Below are positions 58,823 through 64,000 of a DNA stretch of 64,000 nt, one piece after another. The notes under the pieces were generated by a model. It had not been told where the DNA came from and made no database searches. It saw only the letters and a list, made by a program, of their open reading frames with translations. A program made the position numbers and the translations under genes. The DNA is from Bacillus sp. SLBN-46 (lineage in GTDB: Bacteria; Bacillota; Bacilli; Bacillales; Cytobacillaceae): positions 1,929,001 through 1,993,000 of the forward strand of contig NZ_JAVIZM010000001.1 of the NCBI RefSeq assembly GCF_031453555.1, given 5' to 3'. The first letter of the stretch is position 1. Each line of letters starts with the position of its first letter.

Positions 58823-60037
58823 GTGAAAAAATCAAAAATTTTAGGTGATGTAGAATTAACAAAAGATCTAACACTTTTGTTAGTTATTGGGGGGTTATAT
58901 TCATTAAGTGTTGCTCTTTCCAATACATTTGTGAATATATACCTATGGAAACAAACAGGAAGTTATTTTGATCTAGCACTTTATAATCTTTCGATTGTCG
59001 TTCTACAACTGTTGACGTTTATCTTAGCAGGACGGTGGGCAAAGAAAATCGATAGGGTTATTGTACTTAGAATCGGTGTGATTTTCTTGGCTGTCTTTTA
59101 TCTAATGGTATTAATTACTGGTACAAAGGCATCCACCTTTTTATTACTTTTGGGCAGTCTCCTGGGTATAGGGTATGGTTTTTATTGGCTAGCCTACAAT
59201 GTTTTAACCTTTGAAATTACAGAACCAGAAACTAGAGATTTTTTTAACGGATTTTTAGGGATCCTTAGCTCAGCAGGTGGAATGATAGGTCCATTAGCTG
59301 CTGGATTCATCATCACTAGATTTGAAAAATTCACCGGATATACGTTTGTATTTGGATTGTCTTTAGCATTATTTGCACTTGCTGTATTTATCAGCTTTTC
59401 TTTAAAGCCAAGACCTGCTGCCGGGAGATATTGTTTTAGACGTATATTAGAGGAAAGAAAACTAAATGAAAATTGGCGTCTCGTTACCAATGCCCATTTT
59501 TTCCAGGGACTTAGAGAAGGGACGTTTTTATTTGTTATCTCCGTGTTTGTTTATATTTCAACTGGGAGTGAAATGGCTCTAGGTACATTTGGTTTGATTA
59601 ACTCGGGCATTTCCTTTGTTGCTTATTACCTTGCATCCCGCTTAATCAAAAAGAACAATCGTAAAAAAGCCATTCTGATTGGTGGTCTAATACTATATGC
59701 GGCCGTCTTAATCATTGTATGGGATGTAAATTTCGTAAAACTGTTAATTTATGCTGCTATGATTGCTCTGGCCTATCCACTCTTGCTTGTCCCGTATATG
59801 TCAACTACCTATGATGTGATAGGAAACGGGTGGAAAGCTGCAGAAATGAGAATTGAGTATATCGTTGTAAGAGAAATCTTTCTAAACTTAGGACGAATCG
59901 TTTCTATCCTTGCCTTTATTGCCGCAGTCACATGGTTTAATGAGGATCAAAGTATTCCTATATTATTGTTAATATTAGGTGCAGGACATTCTTTGATTTA
60001 TTTATTTATAAAAAGGGTTCAATTACCTGTAGCGTAA
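58823..60037 (+). CDS. yqgE: Major facilitator superfamily transporter (YqgE-like)
   Basis: 404-residue polytopic protein with about twelve predicted helices and MFS-type loop motifs (GRWAKKIDR between helices 2 and 3). The substrate is unknown. GTG start with AAAGG/GGGGAG upstream. It sits between sodA and pbpA, the place of B. subtilis yqgE. Confidence 0.85.
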   Translation: MKKSKILGDVELTKDLTLLLVIGGLYSLSVALSNTFVNIYLWKQTGSYFDLALYNLSIVVLQLLTFILAGRWAKKIDRVIVLRIGVIFLAVFYLMVLITGTKASTFLLLLGSLLGIGYGFYWLAYNVLTFEITEPETRDFFNGFLGILSSAGGMIGPLAAGFIITRFEKFTGYTFVFGLSLALFALAVFISFSLKPRPAAGRYCFRRILEERKLNENWRLVTNAHFFQGLREGTFLFVISVFVYISTGSEMALGTFGLINSGISFVAYYLASRLIKKNNRKKAILIGGLILYAAVLIIVWDVNFVKLLIYAAMIALAYPLLLVPYMSTTYDVIGNGWKAAEMRIEYIVVREIFLNLGRIVSILAFIAAVTWFNEDQSIPILLLILGAGHSLIYLFIKRVQLPVA

Positions 60038-60063
60038 TGAGGCTGACAAATCAGCCTCATTTT
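60036..60063 (+). terminator. Terminator after yqgE
   Basis: AATGAGGCTGA-CAAA-TCAGCCTCATT then TT; the stem bases are almost the same as at 864-900. Confidence 0.88.
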
Positions 60064-60199
60064 CCATTTTGAAGAGAAATTAATAAAAAATGTCGAAATA
60101 CGCAAAATTGGTAAGGGTTATTCATAGAAAAAAAGCTCATTTTCTTATAAAATAGAGGATGTTGTGTTAAGCCTTGAAAAAAGGAAGTGTGTAAGAACC

Positions 60200-62344
60200 T
60201 TGAATAAAAAGAAAAAAAAGAAGACGCATGTACCGTTCCGTTTAAATATGTTATTTTTTGTGGTTTTTGTGCTGTTTTCCGTTCTCATCCTCCGCTTGGG
60301 TGAATTACAAATTGTTTTTGGTGATGATTTTAAACGGGAAATTGAACGAACAGAGGATATCACCGTAAATAACCCTGTCCCAAGAGGAAAAATGTATGAT
60401 CGAAATGGGAAAGCCATTGTTGATAATAAACCTTTAAATGCCATTACTTATACAAAGAATCAAAGTACTACGCAAGAAGAAATGTTGAAAACAGCAGAGA
60501 AATTGGCAAAATTTATTGAGATGGACACAAAAAAAATACCTGTAAGAGATAAAAAAGACTTTTGGATTATGAAGTATCCTGAAAAGGCAAAGGCCTTAAT
60601 CTCTAAAAAAGAATGGGATAAATATAAACAAAAAAAATTAACTGACAAAGAAATCTATCAAATGCAAATTGACAGAATTGAAAATGATGATCTTATGGAG
60701 CTAGAAAATGATAAAGAGGCAATGGAAGTCCTAGCGATTTATAGGAAATTCAATAGCGGATATGCACTGACACCACAAATCGTTAAAAATAAAGATGTAA
60801 AACCTGAAGAATTTGCGATTGTTAGTGAAAACTTAGAAAATCTTCCAGGTGTGGATACAACTACTGACTGGGACCGAACTTATCCGTTTGGTGATACATT
60901 AGGGTCCATTTTAGGCAATGTTTCATCCTCAGAAGCAGGAATACCAAAAGAACAGTTAAGTAAATATCTTGCTCGAGACTATAGCAGAAATGACCGTGTG
61001 GGACAAAGTTATATTGAATTAAAGTATGAGGATGTCCTTCATGGTCAAAAAGCAAAAGTAAAAAATGTAACAGATAAGTCTGGGAAGGTTCTTTCTACTG
61101 AAGTTGTTTCTGAAGGTAAAAGGGGAAAAGACCTTGTATTAACCATTGATATGGATTTACAGAAGCAGGTAGAAAAAATTATTGAAGATGAGATGTGGGA
61201 TGCGAAGAAAAAGCCAAATACTGCGCTATTGGATCGTGCTTTTGTAGTAGTCATGAATCCTAAAACAGGAGAAATTCTGTCGCTAGCCGGAAAGCAAATT
61301 GGTAAGGACAAAGCTGGTAAAACCGTTATGAAAGACTTTGCTGGAGGGAATATTACATCTTCCTATAACGTCGGGTCCGCTGTGAAAGGGGCAACCATCC
61401 TAACGGGTTATAAAACAGGAGCAATAAGTCCTGGAGATACTCAACTGGATGAACCTTTAGTTATTAAAGGTACACAGGTGAAAAAATCTTGGAAAACATT
61501 TGGAAGAATTAATGACTTAAGAGCACTTCAAGTCTCTTCTAACGTTTATATGTGGAAAACAGTTATTGAGATGGCCCATGGACGTTATGTCCCTAACGGA
61601 CCATTAATATTAGATACAGAAAAGACTTTTAATACAATGAGACAAACCTTTAGTCAATTTGGACTTGGTACCCGGACGGGGATTGACCTGCCAAACGAAG
61701 CGAGCGGTTTTCCGGGTTCAGAAAATAAACCAGGTTTGCTTCTTGACTTTGCCATTGGTCAATATGATACCTATACACCGATTCAGCTTGCACAGTATGT
61801 TTCTACGATTGCTAACGGCGGTTATCGTGTGCAGCCACATATCGTTAAGGAAATCCGCGAGCCAATAATGGAGAATAATGAATTAGGTCCTATTATTGAA
61901 GAAATGCAACCTAAGGTATTAAATCGTGTGGATATGAAAGAACAATGGATTAAGCGAGTACAAGAAGGTTTCCGCATGGTTATGCAGGTGGGCGATGGTA
62001 CAGCTACAAGTTACTTTAAAAGTGCTCCGTACCACCCAGCCGGTAAAACAGGGACTGCACAGGCCTTTTATTACGGGTCTGATAAATCTAAATATGGTAC
62101 ACCAGTCATGAACTTAAGTCTTGTTAGCTTTGCACCTTCAGACAATCCTGAAGTAGCTTTGGCTGTTATGGTACCATGGGCATACCAAGGAAATAGTGGA
62201 CCGAGTGTGAATAACTTAATTGGCCGAAAAGTAATGGATGCATACTTTGACTTAAAAAAGAATCGTAATAGTACGGGAGAATCATCAACTACAGAACAAC
62301 AGCAGACTGAAATTCCTACTGATGCAAATCAAAACAACCAATAG
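60200..62344 (+). CDS. pbpA: Class B penicillin-binding protein 2A (PbpA)
   Basis: 714-residue transpeptidase for lateral wall synthesis in rod-shaped cells. A Lys-rich cytoplasmic N-terminus (MNKKKKKKTHVPF) leads into one membrane helix and the dimerisation domain (PRGKMYDRNGKAIVDNKPLN), then the transpeptidase domain with the active-site SAVK (near residue 400, in YNVGSAVKGAT), SSN and KTGT (AGKTGTAQAF). Start choice is open: TTG 60200 has AAGGAAG 12 bases upstream; GTG 60164 is the in-frame alternative. Resembles B. subtilis PbpA throughout. Confidence 0.93.
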   Translation: MNKKKKKKTHVPFRLNMLFFVVFVLFSVLILRLGELQIVFGDDFKREIERTEDITVNNPVPRGKMYDRNGKAIVDNKPLNAITYTKNQSTTQEEMLKTAEKLAKFIEMDTKKIPVRDKKDFWIMKYPEKAKALISKKEWDKYKQKKLTDKEIYQMQIDRIENDDLMELENDKEAMEVLAIYRKFNSGYALTPQIVKNKDVKPEEFAIVSENLENLPGVDTTTDWDRTYPFGDTLGSILGNVSSSEAGIPKEQLSKYLARDYSRNDRVGQSYIELKYEDVLHGQKAKVKNVTDKSGKVLSTEVVSEGKRGKDLVLTIDMDLQKQVEKIIEDEMWDAKKKPNTALLDRAFVVVMNPKTGEILSLAGKQIGKDKAGKTVMKDFAGGNITSSYNVGSAVKGATILTGYKTGAISPGDTQLDEPLVIKGTQVKKSWKTFGRINDLRALQVSSNVYMWKTVIEMAHGRYVPNGPLILDTEKTFNTMRQTFSQFGLGTRTGIDLPNEASGFPGSENKPGLLLDFAIGQYDTYTPIQLAQYVSTIANGGYRVQPHIVKEIREPIMENNELGPIIEEMQPKVLNRVDMKEQWIKRVQEGFRMVMQVGDGTATSYFKSAPYHPAGKTGTAQAFYYGSDKSKYGTPVMNLSLVSFAPSDNPEVALAVMVPWAYQGNSGPSVNNLIGRKVMDAYFDLKKNRNSTGESSTTEQQQTEIPTDANQNNQ

Positions 62345-62352
62345 TCAACAAG

Positions 62353-62384
62353 AAACTGTCTCCAATTTGGAGCAGTTTTTTTTT
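62353..62384 (+). terminator. Terminator after pbpA
   Basis: AAACTGTCTCC-AATTT-GGAGCAGTTT with one mismatch, followed by T residues. Confidence 0.85.
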
Positions 62385-62461
62385 ATAAAGTTAAAGCAAT
62401 TGGAGCAAGATATAATTACATAACAAAATCAGAAATAAATGGGACAAGTAAGGATGGTGAA

Positions 62462-62521
62462 TTTACAAAAGCTCAACATAGATTTACAAAACCTTTACAT
62501 TCCATTAAAACCCGGTTTACA
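62462..62521 (+). promoter_or_regulatory. PhoP box array upstream of pstS
   Basis: TTTACA-like hexamers at 62462, 62473 (TCAACA), 62483, 62494, 62505 (TTAAAA) and 62516 follow each other every 10-11 bases, one helical turn, the pattern of PhoP~P binding in Bacillus Pho promoters. A -10 candidate TATTCT lies at 62531-62536. Confidence 0.85.
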
Positions 62522-62595
62522 GTGAGGGTTTATTCTTAAACATGTAAGGAAGACAAACATTAATAACAACTAAAATCCTTAGGGGGAATTAAGAA

Positions 62596-63507
62596 ATGAA
62601 AAGCCTGAAAAAATTAAGCTTATTTTCGATTCTAGCAGCAGTTATGGTCATGATGGCTGCTTGTGGAGGCGGAGCTGGTACTGATAAAAAAGACGGAACA
62701 GCTGATGGTGGAAATAAAGAACTTTCTGGCTCATTAGTTATTTCCGGTTCATCTGCAATGCAGCCATTAGTTGCAGCTGCAGCAGAAGAATTTATGGCAG
62801 ACAATCCTAATGTTGATATTCAAGTTAATGCTGGAGGTTCTGGTACAGGCTTATCACAAGTGGCTGAAGGATCTGTACAAATTGGAAACTCAGACGTTTT
62901 TGCTGAAGAAAAAGAAGGTATTCCTGCCGACCAGCTTGTTGATCATAAAGTAGCTGTAGTTGGAATCACTGCTGCCGTTAACCCTAATGTAGGTATTAAA
63001 GATATTTCAAAAGAAGATTTAGTTAAAGTTTTTACTGGAAAAGTGACGAACTGGAAAGAAGTTGGCGGTAAGGATCAAAAAATCGTATTAGTAAACCGTC
63101 CTGATTCATCTGGTACTCGTGCAGTATTCAATAAATTTGGTTTAGATGGTGCTACACCAGCAGAAGGAATTACAGAAGATTCATCAAACACAGTTAAGAA
63201 AATTATCAATGAAACAGATGGAGCAGTTGGTTATCTTGCATTCTCATATTTCACTGATGATAAAGTTACTCCACTTTCAATTGACGGAGTAGAACCTACT
63301 GATGAGAGCGTTCAATCAGGTAAGTTCCCAATCTGGGCATATGAACATTCATATACGAAAGGTGAGCCTGATGGCCTTGCAAAAGCGTTCCTTGACTATT
63401 TAATGTCAGATGATATTCAAAACACTCTGTTAAAAGAACAAGGATACCTTCCTGTTACAAAAATGAAGGTTGAACGTGATGCAGAAGGAAAGCAGAAAAA
63501 CCTATAA
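62596..63507 (+). CDS. pstS: Phosphate ABC transporter substrate-binding lipoprotein
   Basis: 303-residue phosphate-binding lipoprotein. A signal peptide with the lipobox MAAC (Cys22) precedes a two-lobe PBP domain; SGSSAMQPL and NRPDSSGTRAVF hold the phosphate-binding Ser/Arg/Asp/Thr residues. Ribosome binding site TAGGGGG. Phosphate starvation induction is expected from the PhoP array. It heads the pst operon, of which pstC is partly in the window. Confidence 0.96.
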   Translation: MKSLKKLSLFSILAAVMVMMAACGGGAGTDKKDGTADGGNKELSGSLVISGSSAMQPLVAAAAEEFMADNPNVDIQVNAGGSGTGLSQVAEGSVQIGNSDVFAEEKEGIPADQLVDHKVAVVGITAAVNPNVGIKDISKEDLVKVFTGKVTNWKEVGGKDQKIVLVNRPDSSGTRAVFNKFGLDGATPAEGITEDSSNTVKKIINETDGAVGYLAFSYFTDDKVTPLSIDGVEPTDESVQSGKFPIWAYEHSYTKGEPDGLAKAFLDYLMSDDIQNTLLKEQGYLPVTKMKVERDAEGKQKNL

Positions 63508-63530
63508 GCAGTAAAATTTTTAAAAGTAAA

Positions 63531-63555
63531 GGGTAAATGCAGGATGCGTTTACCC
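63531..63555 (+). other. Intercistronic hairpin between pstS and pstC
   Basis: GGGTAAATGC pairs with GCGTTTACCC (one wobble), loop AGGAT, followed by TCTT. Such stems after a binding-protein gene stabilise its mRNA or cut down readthrough, giving more binding protein than permease. Confidence 0.75.
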
Positions 63556-63590
63556 TCTTATGACGTATTCATAGGGGTGTTTGGATTTAT

Positions 63591-64000
63591 ATGGAAAAAA
63601 CAATTCCTGCAAGTGAGAGATTATTAAAATCAAAAAAAAGTCTAATGTCTGGGGAAATGAGAGGCAAGGTTATAGTCATACTATGTGCTGTAATCATGAT
63701 CTCAGTAACCATTTCAATCACCATTTTCTTAGGTACCAAAGGTCTACAATCTTTTATTAAAAATGGTGTCAGTGTGATTGAGTTTATTACTAGTTCAAAT
63801 TGGAACCCTACAAATAAAGCTAATCCGGAATATGGTGCTTTACCGTTTATCTTCGGCTCCTTTGCCGTCACTTTCCTTTCGGCGCTAGTTGCTGCACCAT
63901 TAGGTATTGGCGGTGCTATTTTTATGACTGAAATTGCACCATCCTGGGGAAGGAAAATTTTACAGCCTGTCATTGAGTTATTGGTGGGAATTCCCTCCGT
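63591..64000 (+). CDS. pstC: Phosphate ABC transporter permease PstC, N-terminal part
   Basis: The first 136 residues of a membrane permease, open at the window edge. The N-terminus is cytoplasmic and charged, then a helix (VIVILCAVIMISVTISITIF), an outward loop with FITSSNWNPTNKANPEYGALPFIFG typical of PstC (shown in part), and a second helix followed by IGGAIFMTEIAPSWGRK. ATG 63591 is about 10 bases after AGGGGTG. It belongs with pstS in a pstSCAB operon that continues outside. Confidence 0.92.
   Translation, partial: MEKTIPASERLLKSKKSLMSGEMRGKVIVILCAVIMISVTISITIFLGTKGLQSFIKNGVSVIEFITSSNWNPTNKANPEYGALPFIFGSFAVTFLSALVAAPLGIGGAIFMTEIAPSWGRKILQPVIELLVGIPS

Overview
The window is a gene-dense, low-GC Firmicutes chromosome segment from an endospore-forming member of the Bacillaceae. 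Sporulation and germination genes (gpr, spoIIP, yqfC, yqfD), late competence genes (comE locus), a CIRCE/HrcA heat-shock operon, a T-box in front of glyQS, and a gene order running from rsfS/yqeM to pst that closely follows the yqeL-to-yqgH region of Bacillus subtilis all support this. It is not B. subtilis itself: an acyl-CoA dehydrogenase sits between sigA and cccA, the NfeD gene is a short form, and two genes (yqxD and yqfO) are broken. I cannot name the genus from the sequence alone. I found no rRNA, tRNA, CRISPR array, prophage or intact mobile element.

Layout. 1-5.7 kb: end of rsfS, yqeM, comER (divergent) and the DNA-uptake genes comEA-comEB-comEC, then small yqzM. 5.9-10.3 kb: holA, rpsT (divergent), gpr, spoIIP, yqxA. 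10.4-22.5 kb: lepA, hemW, the heat-shock operon hrcA-grpE-dnaK-dnaJ, prmA, rsmE, mtaB, deoC. 22.5-34.9 kb: a Na/Pi-type transporter (minus), rpsU-yqeY, a SigW-type operon nfeD-floA-yqfB, sporulation genes yqfC-yqfD, then phoH, pgpH, ybeY, dgkA, cdd, era, yqzL and recO. 34.9-43.9 kb: T-box-glyQS, ccpN-ppsR, a decayed yqxD, dnaG-sigA, the acyl-CoA dehydrogenase and cccA. 44-53.3 kb: trmK, a frameshifted yqfO, ispH and yqfQ (minus), cshB-nfo, yqfT (minus), a zinc-uptake operon with its own Zur regulator, and a HAD nucleotidase (minus). 53.5-64 kb: yqfX, ispG, yqfZ, yqgB (minus), yqgC, an FNR-like regulator (minus), sodA, an MFS transporter, pbpA, and pstS-pstC running off the window edge.

Functionally this is mostly conserved housekeeping: chaperones, ribosome and tRNA maturation (lepA, prmA, rsmE, mtaB, ybeY, era, trmK), replication and transcription core (holA, dnaG, sigA), isoprenoid synthesis (ispG, ispH), envelope functions (pgpH, dgkA, pbpA, floA) and nutrient responses (Zur-zinc, PhoP-phosphate, CcpN/PpsR-carbon). 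Regulatory DNA is well preserved and readable: CIRCE, T-box, a SigW promoter, two SigH-like promoters, a Zur box, an 11-bp-periodic PhoP box array and two cre-like sites.

I do not see a convincing previously undescribed multi-gene system. The observations most worth a second look are the multiply frameshifted yqxD relic that keeps its flanking SigH-like promoters, a 4-bp insertion inside the metal-binding HH motif of yqfO, a 13-bp terminator hairpin whose 3' arm carries the yqfC ribosome binding site, a protease-less NfeD behind a SigW promoter, an FNR-like regulator with a C-terminal cysteine cluster near sodA, and a triplicated AGCTTAAG element upstream of sodA.
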